Counted from the stretch's first letter, positions 7,801 through 15,631 are shown. The stretch: DNA of 64,000 nt from Aeromicrobium massiliense JC14 (GCF_000312105.1 NZ_HE978639.1:1-64000), one strand, 5' to 3'. Numbers and translations: made by a program. Notes: generated by a model not told the origin, from the sequence alone.

Positions 7801-9966
7801 TCACGGGCTGATCTGGACCGCGCCGAGCTGTTCGACCACCAGGCGCACTGCAGCGTCGAGCTCGTCCGCACAAGCAGCCATCGCTGCCGGGCCGGGGGAG
7901 TGGGGCTCGAGCAGGGGCCACGCGAGCTCGCGTTCGGGCGGCTCGCTAGGTGTGCCCCAGTCGACGGGCTCCGTGGGCGTCGTCCATCCCGGCTCGCGCT
8001 GGGGAGGTCGTCGATCCGACGTGCCGGGTCGTCGGCGTGCAGCGGGGGACCGGGCGGCAGAGGTCAGGACGTTCTCGATCTGGGCGATCATCTCGTCGGC
8101 GTCGCCGGCCAGGTGCAGGCCGAGGCGTTCGTGCCAGGCGCGTCGTTCGGCCCGGTGCTTGAGGACGCGGGCCTTCTTCTGCTCCTCGCCACCGAGCCGC
8201 CGGCCGACGTCGTCCGCGTCGCCAGTGCCGATGACCCATCCGTGCTCAGTCGAAGTGGCTAGGTCGAACTCGGCCAGCGTGCGCAGCGCGGCGGCCGCCG
8301 TGGTGGGCGAGATGCGCGCGGCCTGTGCAACCTGGCGTGCCGACAGGCCAACGCCGGCGTCGAGCGATTCGGTCTCCAGGGCGCCGTACGTAAAGGCCGC
8401 GGCGTGGCCGAGGACGTAGAACGCGGGCCGCACGGGGTGCAGACGACCCTTGCGCCACTCGCGACCGGACGCCAGGTGCTCGACGTCGGACGGGATGAGG
8501 AGCTCGAGCTCGCGGGCGTAGATCCCCTGGGCCTCGGTGGTGACGCGCACCAGAGGGCTCTCGTCGGCCAGCAGCTGGCGCAGGATCTTGCCGACCGTGG
8601 CCTGGTCCAGGTTGACCGCGGTGGCCAGCGATCTGTTCCCCACGGCGATGAAAGGGGTGTTCTTGTCCGCGCTCATGAACGCAAGGGCGGCAAGCACCGC
8701 GCGCACAGCCAGCGACCACTTCCTGGAGACGGCGAGCTGCTCGGCCGCCTCGAGCCACGACCGCACCCAGCCAGAGTGTGGTGCCCCCTGTGCTTCTTGT
8801 CGGCTAGTGGTGCCGTGGTGGACACGCTCGCGCGAGTCATTGTCGTGCTCGTTTCTTCGCGAGGTCTCGATGGCCACGGCTGCAAGCCAGTCGCGCTTGA
8901 AGCTGGTGGCCAGGTGGGCGTTGCCGTAGCGGCCGTAGCAGTGGCCCAGGCCCTTCCAGTCGCCGAAGAACGCGCGCATGTAGACGTCCAGGGCGCTCAT
9001 GCCGGCCGACACGGCGGACAGGACGACGGCGAAGCGGGTCTGGGAGGCCGAGGCGTACACCGACGAGTCGTGGCCTTCGACCGCGAGCCGCTTCCACATG
9101 CCGGTCGGCTCGTCACGGCGGCGCGATCGGGGCGCCAGGTGCGGCAGCGCGGCCAGGTCGAGCTCGCGCAGGTCGGTCACCGACAGGCGGTCGAAGACGG
9201 GCTGACCCGGCACGGAGCCCGGTCGCGTGCCGGCGACCGCGGCCGCCGCGGCGCTCTGCGTGCCGGTCAGGCCGGGCGCGGGGGTGCGGCGGACGAGCTG
9301 ACGCACGAACACATCCCACTGCTTGCGCGGGTTGGGTGTGGCCGCCAGGAGCTTCAGGGCGCGGTTGACCTCGGCCTCCAGCGCGTCACCGGTCAGCACG
9401 GTGCGCCATGCGCGTCGGTCGACGAGGCGCTGCAAACCACCGTTCTTGTGCGGGCTGAAAGGGAAGCGGATGCAGCCGTGGGTCAGGCCGGTGTGCGGCA
9501 TCTTGTCGAAGGACACGAGCCAGTGCTCGAGCATCCGGTCGACGGTGGAGATCTCGCTGTAGGTCAGGCCGCCGGCGACGGGCACGTACAGGTGGTAGCC
9601 GCCGGAGATGGAGGTGTCGGCGAAGAAGTCCAGGCCGGCGGCGTCCAGCTGGGCGCGCAGCAGACCGAAGTCGTGCGCAGCTCGCGAGCTGGATCGGTTC
9701 TTGGCGGCCTTGGCGTCGAGGTCGAAGACGTAGACCGCGGCGGTGCCGGAGCGGTCGTACGTGTTGGTGGCGGCCGGGACGGAGGGCAGCTGGCCCCCGA
9801 GCTTGGACAGGCGCTGGGCTGCCCGCGAGAAGCGTCCCTCGGGGTCGGCAAGGCGCACGCGACCGTCCGGGGACATGGCGCGCGCGAAGGCTGTGAAGTG
9901 GTCTGCGTCCCGGCGTGTCGCCGCGTAGGGGAACGCCAAGGCCGCACCAGGTGTTATGGTGCTCAT
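7801..9966 (-). CDS. Plasmid replication protein with primase-polymerase domain
   Basis: The product has 721 residues from ATG 9966 (weak GAGG upstream). The N-terminal half matches the archaeo-eukaryotic primase superfamily. Motif I is YVFDLD (79-84), with the metal-binding DxD. Motif II is SGGYHLYV (121-128), with the conserved His. The third motif region is GCIRFPFSPHK (164-174). The C-terminal half looks like winged-helix DNA-binding segments (for example LSARQVAQAARISPTTAAAA) and ends in a disordered Pro/Arg-rich linker. Such proteins initiate or prime replication of actinobacterial plasmids. No helicase Walker motif is present. It lies between the origin-like repeats and a small accessory gene. 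Confidence 0.75.
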   Translation of the reverse strand: MSTITPGAALAFPYAATRRDADHFTAFARAMSPDGRVRLADPEGRFSRAAQRLSKLGGQLPSVPAATNTYDRSGTAAVYVFDLDAKAAKNRSSSRAAHDFGLLRAQLDAAGLDFFADTSISGGYHLYVPVAGGLTYSEISTVDRMLEHWLVSFDKMPHTGLTHGCIRFPFSPHKNGGLQRLVDRRAWRTVLTGDALEAEVNRALKLLAATPNPRKQWDVFVRQLVRRTPAPGLTGTQSAAAAAVAGTRPGSVPGQPVFDRLSVTDLRELDLAALPHLAPRSRRRDEPTGMWKRLAVEGHDSSVYASASQTRFAVVLSAVSAGMSALDVYMRAFFGDWKGLGHCYGRYGNAHLATSFKRDWLAAVAIETSRRNEHDNDSRERVHHGTTSRQEAQGAPHSGWVRSWLEAAEQLAVSRKWSLAVRAVLAALAFMSADKNTPFIAVGNRSLATAVNLDQATVGKILRQLLADESPLVRVTTEAQGIYARELELLIPSDVEHLASGREWRKGRLHPVRPAFYVLGHAAAFTYGALETESLDAGVGLSARQVAQAARISPTTAAAALRTLAEFDLATSTEHGWVIGTGDADDVGRRLGGEEQKKARVLKHRAERRAWHERLGLHLAGDADEMIAQIENVLTSAARSPAARRRPGTSDRRPPQREPGWTTPTEPVDWGTPSEPPERELAWPLLEPHSPGPAAMAACADELDAAVRLVVEQLGAVQISP

Positions 9967-10080
9967 ACCTCGACTTCTCGTTGAAGGTACGCAAAGGGAC
10001 CCGCGAGGGGCCTGATGTGGGGCTCGAACTGGCTGGTGAAACTTGGCGGAATCGACAGTCAGGTTCGAGTGACTTTCGCA

Positions 10081-10108
10081 GGGGCCGGTGCCGTTAGGTG
10101 CCGGCCCC
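10081..10108 (-). terminator. GC-rich hairpin after the 10112 gene
   Basis: GGGGCCGG at 10081-10088 pairs with CCGGCCCC at 10101-10108. The hairpin lies directly downstream of the leftward gene that ends at 10112. Confidence 0.45.
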
Positions 10109-10111
10109 TAG

Positions 10112-10663
10112 TCATGCGCTGCGCGTCATGAGTGCCTCCTGGTCGGGGAGCGGGATGTCGGTGCTCGGCGTCAACGCGCCGAAGACGGACTCGTCGAGGC
10201 CCACGAAGGAGCCGTCGTCGAGGGAGAACTGGACTGCGGTGACCATCAGCGTGGCCGCCTGGCCCTTGCCGATGCCGTACGCGCGGCGGACCTTGTCGAC
10301 CTTTGCGATGACGCTGTGGGTCAGGCGCCCGCCCATGGGGGAGGTCTCCACGGTGGCGGGGTCAGTGCCCAGCAGGCGCTCGGCCTCGGCGCGTCGGGCC
10401 ACACGGCCGGCGACGTCCAGGTCGGCGGAGAAGAACTCCAGCTGATCGCGCAGCTGGACGCCCCAGCCGTGCGCGCCGATCACGCGGCCGTGGTCGTCGA
10501 CGTCGACGGCGTCGAGCAGCGTCTCCAGGGCGATGGCCACCGAGACGTCGAGCATGGCGGCGAACGCTTCGACCTTGAGCTTGGGGGAGGCGTCCGGGAT
10601 GGTGAACAGCACCACCCGGCGTCCCTCGAGCCCCTTGCGGCGCTGGCGCGGTCGTCCGGTCAT
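10112..10663 (-). CDS. Hypothetical protein upstream of the replication gene
   Basis: The product has 183 residues from ATG 10663. The start is fixed by TAACTT (10671-10676 on this strand), seven bases upstream, which indicates leaderless transcription. The first residues are basic (MTGRPRQRRKGLEGRR). The rest is mixed alpha/beta with no motif I recognise. One stretch, GRLTHSVIAKVDKVRRAYGI, could be a DNA-binding helix pair. Being transcribed in the same direction as the replication gene and just upstream of it, a role in copy control or initiation is plausible but not shown. Confidence 0.6.
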   Translation of the reverse strand: MTGRPRQRRKGLEGRRVVLFTIPDASPKLKVEAFAAMLDVSVAIALETLLDAVDVDDHGRVIGAHGWGVQLRDQLEFFSADLDVAGRVARRAEAERLLGTDPATVETSPMGGRLTHSVIAKVDKVRRAYGIGKGQAATLMVTAVQFSLDDGSFVGLDESVFGALTPSTDIPLPDQEALMTRSA

Positions 10664-10670
10664 GATCGTG

Positions 10671-10730
10671 AAGTTACAGCGGTGTGAGCCAGGTTCCGAG
10701 CCGACACGCGGGGAGACTTTACTGAAAGTC
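10671..10730 (-). promoter_or_regulatory. Leaderless promoter with upstream palindrome
   Basis: On the minus strand TAACTT (10671-10676) is followed by seven bases and the ATG at 10663. Upstream lies the perfect inverted repeat GACTTT-ACTG-AAAGTC (10715-10730), placed where a regulator could bind just upstream of the -35 region. The related half GACTTTCGC recurs at 10071-10079, in front of the replication gene. Confidence 0.45.
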
Positions 10731-10854
10731 GCGCGACAAGCGGGCCGCCAACCGCGAAGAACCGGGGGTCCAGACCCTAGCGAGTGTCGGGGACAGCGCG
10801 CATAGGTCCAGGGCATGAGCCTGAAGAAGCGTCACCTGGCGCACCGCCCGCCTG

Positions 10855-11007
10855 ATGATGACCGGCGTCCTGCTGAGTTCGGGGTACGAGTCGGTGAACA
10901 TCCCGTGGGCGCGACGCCTGGAGTTCAACCAGGCACTTGACGTCCTGTTCACCAGCGACGACGCCACCCCGCTGATGGCGTTCCTGGCCACCTGCGCGAT
11001 CGCCTGA
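10855..11007 (+). pseudogene. C-terminal gene remnant, perhaps of a Fic-family protein
   Basis: The frame reads LLSSGYESVNIPWARRLEFN and ends TPLMAFLATCAIA before TGA 11005. The pattern GY...NIP.ARRLEFNQALD resembles the C-terminal end of Fic-domain proteins, but the catalytic HPFxxGNGR segment is absent. Bases upstream (10815-10857) read MSLKKRHLAHRPPDDD in another frame, so a start joined by a frameshift is possible. It is most likely the tail of a deleted gene. The family assignment is tentative. Confidence 0.35.
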
Positions 11008-11021
11008 ACCGCAGCCGGACT

Positions 11022-11747
11022 TCAGCTGGAGAACAGGCGCAGCTCGAGCTCATCGGGCGCCCAGCCGTCAGGCGTCAGGGCGGCCATGCGCTCCAGGTAG
11101 GCCGCGTAGTGGCTGGTGCGCCATCCGGCCGTCCATCCGCCCACGACCGGGCGGATCTGCGGCTTGCTGGCCAGGACGCGGTCCAGGATCAACGGCCGGT
11201 GGGTGCCGGGCGGGATGGGTGCGCGAGCCAGCTCGTGGCCAGCGAAGTAGAGCAGCTTGGTGAAGAACGCCGGGCCCAAGAACGGCAGGCGCAGCCCGGC
11301 CGGCGCGCGGTTGTTCAGCACCCAGTACGCGGCCACGGCGCCGTGCTCGTCCAGCGTCCGCACCGCAGAGGTGACCGCGTGCTCCACGACGTCGCCGCCG
11401 GCGGCCAGCACCCTGGCCATCCGCACGGGCCCGTAGCTCACCGTTCCGGTGCCCCAGGCGTAGGACGCGACGAGAACCTGCCGCCACGGTCGCCGACCGG
11501 CTCGAGCCTGGGCGGCCCAGTCCAGCACGGCGCCACGGGTGATGACCGGCCGACCGTCCCAGCCGGCGGCGGTCAGAGGGCTGCCCGAGACCCTCCAGCC
11601 GGCGCCGAGCCGGATCGTGTGGCGGACCACGTCAGGCCGAGGCCCATCGAACTCGAGCGGCGCGGGGCCCCCGGCCTGGGTCGCCTTTTCGCGCACGAGC
11701 GCCACCTGCTCGCGGGCGGTGGCGGGGAGGTCGTACGGCAGGTGCAC
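11022..11747 (-). CDS. OGG-fold (8-oxoguanine glycosylase-like) protein
   Basis: The product has 241 residues from ATG 11747. Two blocks match an actinobacterial family with the OGG helix-hairpin-helix glycosylase fold: ASYAWGTGTVSYGPVRMARVL (about 94-114) and LPFLGPAFFTKLLYFAGHEL (about 153-172). The Lys in FFTKLLYF is at the place of the catalytic Lys of classical OGG enzymes, although I cannot confirm activity. Members often occur on plasmids and islands. It has no operon partner and converges on the Fic-like remnant. The recognition comes from remembered family motifs. Confidence 0.6.
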   Translation of the reverse strand: MHLPYDLPATAREQVALVREKATQAGGPAPLEFDGPRPDVVRHTIRLGAGWRVSGSPLTAAGWDGRPVITRGAVLDWAAQARAGRRPWRQVLVASYAWGTGTVSYGPVRMARVLAAGGDVVEHAVTSAVRTLDEHGAVAAYWVLNNRAPAGLRLPFLGPAFFTKLLYFAGHELARAPIPPGTHRPLILDRVLASKPQIRPVVGGWTAGWRTSHYAAYLERMAALTPDGWAPDELELRLFSS

Positions 11748-11812
11748 GGGAGCAGAGTAGAGGCGATCGCGGTTCCCGGTGGGCGCCAGCAGTCAGATGG
11801 GATGATCGCCCC

Positions 11813-12478
11813 ATGGGACTGCTCGGACGATTCCTCGGCAAGACCGCGACGGACCGTACGTAGGTCCGCAGGCGAGAGACTCCGCGTGATCGGCTCGGGT
11901 TCACCGTGTCGATAGAGGTCGTCGAGGACGTCGAGGGGCTCGTGAAGCTTGCCGGGACGACGACGCTCGCGAAGGACGCCGCCGCGGCGCTCATGGCCCG
12001 GCACGGCCAGGGGGCGGACGGGCACCTTGAGACCGCCGACTTCCTGCACCGCGAGCCCGACAACGCGGCCGACCCGAACGCCGTCGCCGTCCACGTCGAA
12101 GGTGAGCGGATCGCCTACCTGTCCGACTACCTGGCCAAGCGGCTTGCCCTTGCTCCGGGTGAGGCTCAGCAGGTGCAGCTGCAGCTGTTCTCGAAGGCCA
12201 CCGAGAAGGGGACGCGCGTCGTCCGGCAGTGGGCCGACGGCGAGGACACGCCCTCCGATGAGACCCTCAACCGACTCCGCCTGGCCTACCGGGCCGCAGC
12301 GCTGATCGCTCAGCGCGACACCCCGCAGGTCGCCCAGGCGTGGCCTATGGGCGCGAACCCGCAGCTCGGCGAGGTCGCGCCGGCGCGACTGCTGTGCGAG
12401 GGCGAGCTGGACGAGGTCGGGGTCAAGGTGATCCGCGCCGCTGAGGCGTTCGCCGCGGTCGTGCTGCCCCCGTCCTGA
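11813..12478 (+). pseudogene. HIRAN-like domain fused to antitoxin C-terminus, with in-frame amber
   Basis: ATG 11813 reads MGLLGRFLGKTATDRT, then TAG at codon 17 (11861-11863), then continues in the same frame to TGA 12476. The internal GTG 11906 gives 190 residues if used. Residues after the stop carry a HIRAN-type pattern (FLHREPDNAADPNAVAVHV, then ERIAYLSDYLAKRL). From VVRQWADGEDTPSDE the protein switches to the C-terminal half of a MbcA/Xre-type antitoxin, with AWPMGANPQLGEVAPARLL as its signature. The join falls inside the antitoxin DNA-binding region, so it looks like a recombination product. It lies immediately before a complete RES/Xre pair. Confidence 0.55.
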
Positions 12479-12489
12479 CTGGCCGTTGA

Positions 12490-12534
12490 GTGCAACTCGT
12501 GCACCTGGCACTGTCGCATGACGTGCACTAGACT
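12490..12534 (+). promoter_or_regulatory. Promoter and TGCA operator of the RES/Xre operon
   Basis: GTGCA-ACTCG-TGCAC (12490-12504) is a perfect inverted repeat, followed by another GTGCAC (12523-12528) and a -10-like TAGACT (12529-12534). The arrangement suggests autorepression by the antitoxin. The message would start about 15 bases before the ATG at 12559, which has GGAAGG upstream. Confidence 0.5.
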
Positions 12535-12558
12535 GGTGCTTCACGGAAGGTGTGAGTC

Positions 12559-13176
12559 ATGAGCGATACCAGGATCCCGCAGGGCATGTCCCTCCTCGAC
12601 GAAGACGTAACTGTGTCGGGCGAGGCCGGGAAGTTCGTCGTCGAGGCCCCCGCCGATCTGGTGGACGCGAGCGAACTCAAGCTCCTGCTGAACGCCTTGG
12701 TCCACAGCCGAGCGGTCACGCTTCAGCGCGTCAAGGCGATCGACGGCCTGCCTGCGGTGAGCGGGGCGGCCGCGATGCGCGAGCAGAACACCGTCAACTG
12801 GTGGCATAGCCTCCAGGACCGTCACGAGATGATCGACGCCACCGAGATGGGTAAGCGCCTGGGCGCGTCCGGGCAGCGTCCGGCGAACACGGCCAACGCG
12901 CACCGGCGTGACGGCAAGCTGATCGGTCTGCGCCGCCCGACCGGGAACGTCGTCTTCCCGGCCTTCCAGCTCGACCAGACCGGGCACATGCGACCGGAGA
13001 TCCTCGACGTCCTCAAGCGCGTGCGCAGCGCCGACCGCAGCGAGGAGTTCGCGCTGTTCTGGCTGACCGAGCCCCACGCTGCCTTCGCCGGCAAGACCCC
13101 ACTGCGGCTCCTGGACGCTGGCGAGTCGGACCGCGTGCTCGACCAGCTCGACGCCGACCTCGCTCCCGAGTGGTGA
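12559..13176 (+). CDS. Antitoxin of RES/Xre toxin-antitoxin pair
   Basis: The product has 205 residues from ATG 12559 (GGAAGG ribosome site). Residues about 95-150 form a helical DNA-binding region (HEMIDATEMGKRLGASGQRPANTAN...RRDGKLIGLR) and the end has the antitoxin-type segment FWLTEPHAAFAGKTPLRLLD. The N-terminal 60 residues resemble no domain I know. It is longer than usual for MbcA-type antitoxins. The stop overlaps the toxin start. It should neutralise the RES protein and repress the shared promoter. Confidence 0.7.
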   Translation: MSDTRIPQGMSLLDEDVTVSGEAGKFVVEAPADLVDASELKLLLNALVHSRAVTLQRVKAIDGLPAVSGAAAMREQNTVNWWHSLQDRHEMIDATEMGKRLGASGQRPANTANAHRRDGKLIGLRRPTGNVVFPAFQLDQTGHMRPEILDVLKRVRSADRSEEFALFWLTEPHAAFAGKTPLRLLDAGESDRVLDQLDADLAPEW

Positions 13177-13826
13177 CCGCGGGCGCCACGGGCCTGCCTG
13201 CCGCACCGTTCGTGGCCGACTTCCTGGCCGGTCGACTCGAGGCCGGAGCCATGCTGTGGCGCGTACACGGCGTTCACGATCCTGCGACGTTCCCACCCGT
13301 CGCGGTCCAGGGTGCGCACCCCGGCCGCTTCACCCCGCTGAACCTCAGCGACCTCACCGGCCTGTACTGCGGCCGCAGCGTGGACGCCGCGCTCTACGAG
13401 GCGATCGGCCGCAACGCGCCGCTGCCACCGCCCGGGGGAGGGCACGTGCGCATCCACCTCGACGAGCTCAAGGGCCGCTACCTGAGCGCCATGCAGACCA
13501 GCCGCGACGTGCGCTTCGCCGACCTGAGCGGCCCGGGCCTGACTCGCGTCGGCATCAAGCCGTCGAACTTCACCGAGCACGACCCGGCCATCTACGCCAC
13601 GACCGTGACCTGGGCGCGCGCCGCGTCGCGGTCCGGCTTCGAAGCGCTGGTCTGGAACTCGGTGCGCAACCTCAACGAGGAGGCGCTCATCGTCTACGGA
13701 CCCGCGCAGACCCAGGCCCCGCTCAAGGCCCTGGACGACCCCGTGCCGCTGTGGTTCGGGCACGGACTCGACCTGGTCACCGTCGCTTTCGAGGCGGTCA
13801 ACGTCCACATCGTCGGGGCCGCCTGA
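13170..13826 (+). CDS. RES-domain toxin
   Basis: The product has 218 residues from GTG 13170 (GTG 13173 is also possible), overlapping the antitoxin end. RES features are clear: LWRVHG (conserved Arg), RFTPLNLSDLTGLYCGRSVD, AALYEAI, and TTVTWARAASRSGFEALVWN with the conserved Trp/Ser-rich segment. RES toxins degrade NAD+ (phosphorolysis or glycohydrolysis, as established for MbcT and relatives). Length is typical. A dif-like site follows 30 bp after the stop. Confidence 0.8.
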   Translation: MVTAGATGLPAAPFVADFLAGRLEAGAMLWRVHGVHDPATFPPVAVQGAHPGRFTPLNLSDLTGLYCGRSVDAALYEAIGRNAPLPPPGGGHVRIHLDELKGRYLSAMQTSRDVRFADLSGPGLTRVGIKPSNFTEHDPAIYATTVTWARAASRSGFEALVWNSVRNLNEEALIVYGPAQTQAPLKALDDPVPLWFGHGLDLVTVAFEAVNVHIVGAA

Positions 13827-13852
13827 ACGACTCGGGGAGCGCCGAAAAGCAC

Positions 13853-14191
13853 TCAATCTGACATAAGGAACCTTGTCGATGCGGCCGACAGACAGAAAGT
13901 CCCACAACTGAGCCGCTCGATGGTCTCGGCCTCGCCGTCGCGCTCACTGGCGATGACGACGACCGGGACGGTGTCGAGGCCGACCTGCACGGCTGCGGCG
14001 GCGCGCCGGTGTCCCATCCGCACGCGGAGGCCCTGGTCGGTCTGGACGGCGACGATGGGGGACAGGACGCCGTGCTCGGCGATGGAGGCGACGAAGTCCT
14101 TGCTGAGGTTGAGGTCGTCTCGGACGTTCAGGTCGACCAGCAGGTCGTTGGGGTTGGTCTCCTGGGTGTCGGCGATGGTAGGCACGATCAC
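13853..14191 (-). pseudogene. Truncated ParB N-terminal domain
   Basis: ATG 14191 opens a protein with the actinobacterial plasmid ParB start: NPNDLLVDLNVRDDLNLSKD, IAEHGVLSPIVAV and the conserved MGHRRAAAAVQVGLDTVP (GHRR is the ParB CTPase/nuclease-fold motif). Similarity stops at AETIERLS (near 13913). The last 18 residues run into the dif-like site and look like noise. The helix-turn-helix and dimer domains are missing, so it cannot work as a normal ParB. A recombination at the dif-like site may have removed the rest. Confidence 0.7.
13856..13883. other. dif-like Xer recombination site A
   Basis: Left arm ATCTGACATAA and right arm TTGTCGATGCG flank a 6-bp centre (GGAACC). On the opposite strand the better-conserved arm reads TTATGTCAGAT, close to the XerD-type arm of actinobacterial dif. 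The other arm keeps only part of the expected CCGATAA. It lies between the RES/Xre operon and the broken end of a parB fragment. Ten bases (CTGACATAAG) are identical to the site at 49243, in the same orientation. Confidence 0.5.
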
Positions 14192-14491
14192 TCCTTCCTG
14201 CCGGGGAGTGGGCCGCCGGTGACGTCTGCCCGTCCCGACCGTTCTTCGCCCCTCCTGGGCAAAGAGAGATGAACGGCGGCCGTGGAGCAGCGGAGCGTCA
14301 ACCCGTAGGGGCGTGGCAGCGGGCCGGTGGTGAGGAAATCAGCGAGCTTGCGAGCGCCGATCCACCGGGTCGATGGTGCGCCGGCGGAGCCGTTGCGTGG
14401 AGCTGCGGGCCGCCGATCATGGAACGCCCAGGAGGAGAGAAGCCTGACCCGATGACCGTGCCGGCGAAGCCGGCGCCGTTCCCGGTCCGCG

Positions 14492-14521
14492 CTGCGGGCC
14501 GCCAAGCTCGGCGGCCCGCAG
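14492..14521 (-). terminator. Strong 12-bp hairpin
   Basis: CTGCGGGCCGCC and GGCGGCCCGCAG form a perfect 12-bp stem with a 6-base loop, 10 bases past the stop of the small leftward gene at 14532. The remaining stretch 14192-14491 shows no convincing gene. Confidence 0.65.
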
Positions 14522-14531
14522 GGCGTCGTCA

Positions 14532-14657
14532 TCACCGCTGGATGGTGTCGAGCAGGTCGCGCAGCTCAGCGACGAGCAGCTGGACCAGGACGCTGTAGGC
14601 GAGTTCCTTGAGTCGCTGTAGTCCGTGGCCGCGCGGGCGCTTCTGGCGTGTATCCAT
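14532..14657 (-). CDS. Small helical protein (41 residues)
   Basis: ATG 14657 has a near-perfect ribosome site (AGGAGA, 6 bases upstream). The peptide starts MDTRQKRPRGHGLQRLKELA and ends VQLLVAELRDLLDTIQR: a basic head followed by an amphipathic Leu-rich helix. It is followed by a strong terminator, so it is an independent expressed unit. It could be a small DNA- or membrane-associated protein. No family was recognised. Confidence 0.6.
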   Translation of the reverse strand: MDTRQKRPRGHGLQRLKELAYSVLVQLLVAELRDLLDTIQR

Positions 14658-14876
14658 GTCGTTCTCCTGGTTCAGCCGGCCCACCTGGCCGGTCGAACAG
14701 TCCCTATGCGAGCTGGGAAGCGGCGGTCGGCACGCGGCGACGGTCGCGTGCCGATACCCACGGGGCGGGAAGGGCTCCTTGACGGAGCTCTCGCGGGCGG
14801 GACGGTCACGTCCGCGAACCGACACATCGGTCCGTCCGCTGCGAGCCGGATGCCTCGCACCAGCAAGGAGTTCAAG

Positions 14877-15140
14877 ATGGAGTTTGTTGTCTACCTGGGC
14901 GGATTCATCGCCGCGTGGATGCTCGGGTTCGGCCCGCGGGCATGGATGTCCGGGCGTCTCTCGCCCGACAAGGGCATCGCGTTCGCGGCCGCCGGCCTAG
15001 CCGGATTCTTCGTGGTGGCCCTGAACTGGCCCGCGACGGGTGACGGGGATCTCGGTGCCGTCGGCGAGGTGTTCGATGGCCTATGCCAGCTGGCGGTTCT
15101 CGTCGGAGGCTGCTGGGCAGGTGTGGTGTCGGGACGATAG
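14877..15140 (+). CDS. Small membrane protein (87 residues)
   Basis: ATG 14877 is preceded by AAGGAG at 14864. The peptide starts MEFVVYLGGFIAAWMLGFG and has two to three hydrophobic segments (about 2-18, 32-49 and 66-84) separated by short polar loops, with GR at the end. It probably sits in the cytoplasmic membrane. The neighbours are other small or decayed genes, so context gives no function. Confidence 0.65.
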   Translation: MEFVVYLGGFIAAWMLGFGPRAWMSGRLSPDKGIAFAAAGLAGFFVVALNWPATGDGDLGAVGEVFDGLCQLAVLVGGCWAGVVSGR

Positions 15141-15169
15141 TGAGTCGCTGAGGGGGTCCGCGGCCGCCG

Positions 15170-15382
15170 TCAGGCAGTCGCGGACCGTTCCTCGTCGATG
15201 ACGTGGGCGCCAAGCATGTCCTCGAGCATGTCCAGAAGCGTGTAGGGCTCGACGTCATCCGGTGGTGGGGGAGCGGGGCCGTAGTGGCCCCGGGTTCCGC
15301 CGGCGTCGCCGAGTCGGACGTCCGCGACGTTCCGGTCAAGGTCGGCCCTCGCCACCGACACCGTCGAGGGCACCGGCGACAT
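15170..15382 (-). pseudogene. Probable gene remnant
   Basis: The frame from ATG 15382 reads DLDRNVADVRLGDAGGTRG in the middle and ends DVEPYTLLDMLEDMLGAHVI, protein-like with good codon bias toward the end. On the other strand at about 15350-15441 a different protein-like tail (GTGDIYDQARARFGPSPQ) ends in TGA. Two overlapping coding-like tails in 300 bp suggest fragments of deleted genes. No family was recognised; a real 70-residue protein is possible. Confidence 0.3.
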
Positions 15383-15524
15383 CTACGACCAGGCCCGAGC
15401 CCGGTTCGGTCCTTCACCCCAGCGGGTAGCGCTGGCGGATGGTTGAGCGGAGGTTCACAGGCACGAGGCGGAGGGTACGCCTGCGGCGGCGACTCGCCGA
15501 GGGCCGACGTCTGTGTGTAGCCGA

Positions 15525-15549
15525 CCGCGTCGGAACGCGGCACTAGACT
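15525..15549 (+). promoter_or_regulatory. Promoter with operator-like palindrome
   Basis: CCGCGT-CGGA-ACGCGG (15525-15540) is a perfect inverted repeat immediately upstream of the -10 box TAGACT (15544-15549). A repressor there would block transcription of the leader peptide and the small ORF downstream. Confidence 0.45.
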
Positions 15550-15554
15550 CGTGC

Positions 15555-15614
15555 ATGGCGACAGGCACTAGATTTCTCAACCCTCGCCGAGAGGGTCGAG
15601 ACACCTGGTCCTGA
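15555..15614 (+). CDS. Putative leaderless leader peptide (19 residues)
   Basis: ATG 15555 lies five bases after TAGACT, so the message would begin at or next to the codon. The peptide is MATGTRFLNPRREGRDTWS, Arg-rich at the end, and stops 17 bases before a long hairpin. The order of short ORF, hairpin and second ORF is that of attenuation systems in which ribosome stalling alters the hairpin. It has no paralogue in the window. It is inferred only from layout. Confidence 0.4.
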   Translation: MATGTRFLNPRREGRDTWS

Positions 15615-15631
15615 GCCTGCCGGGCAAAGGT

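Noticed and set aside
14452-14598. Rightward ORF with AGGAGGAG upstream at ATG 14452
   Set aside because: Despite the good ribosome site, the peptide is Arg/Ser/Pro-rich and runs across the strong terminator hairpin.
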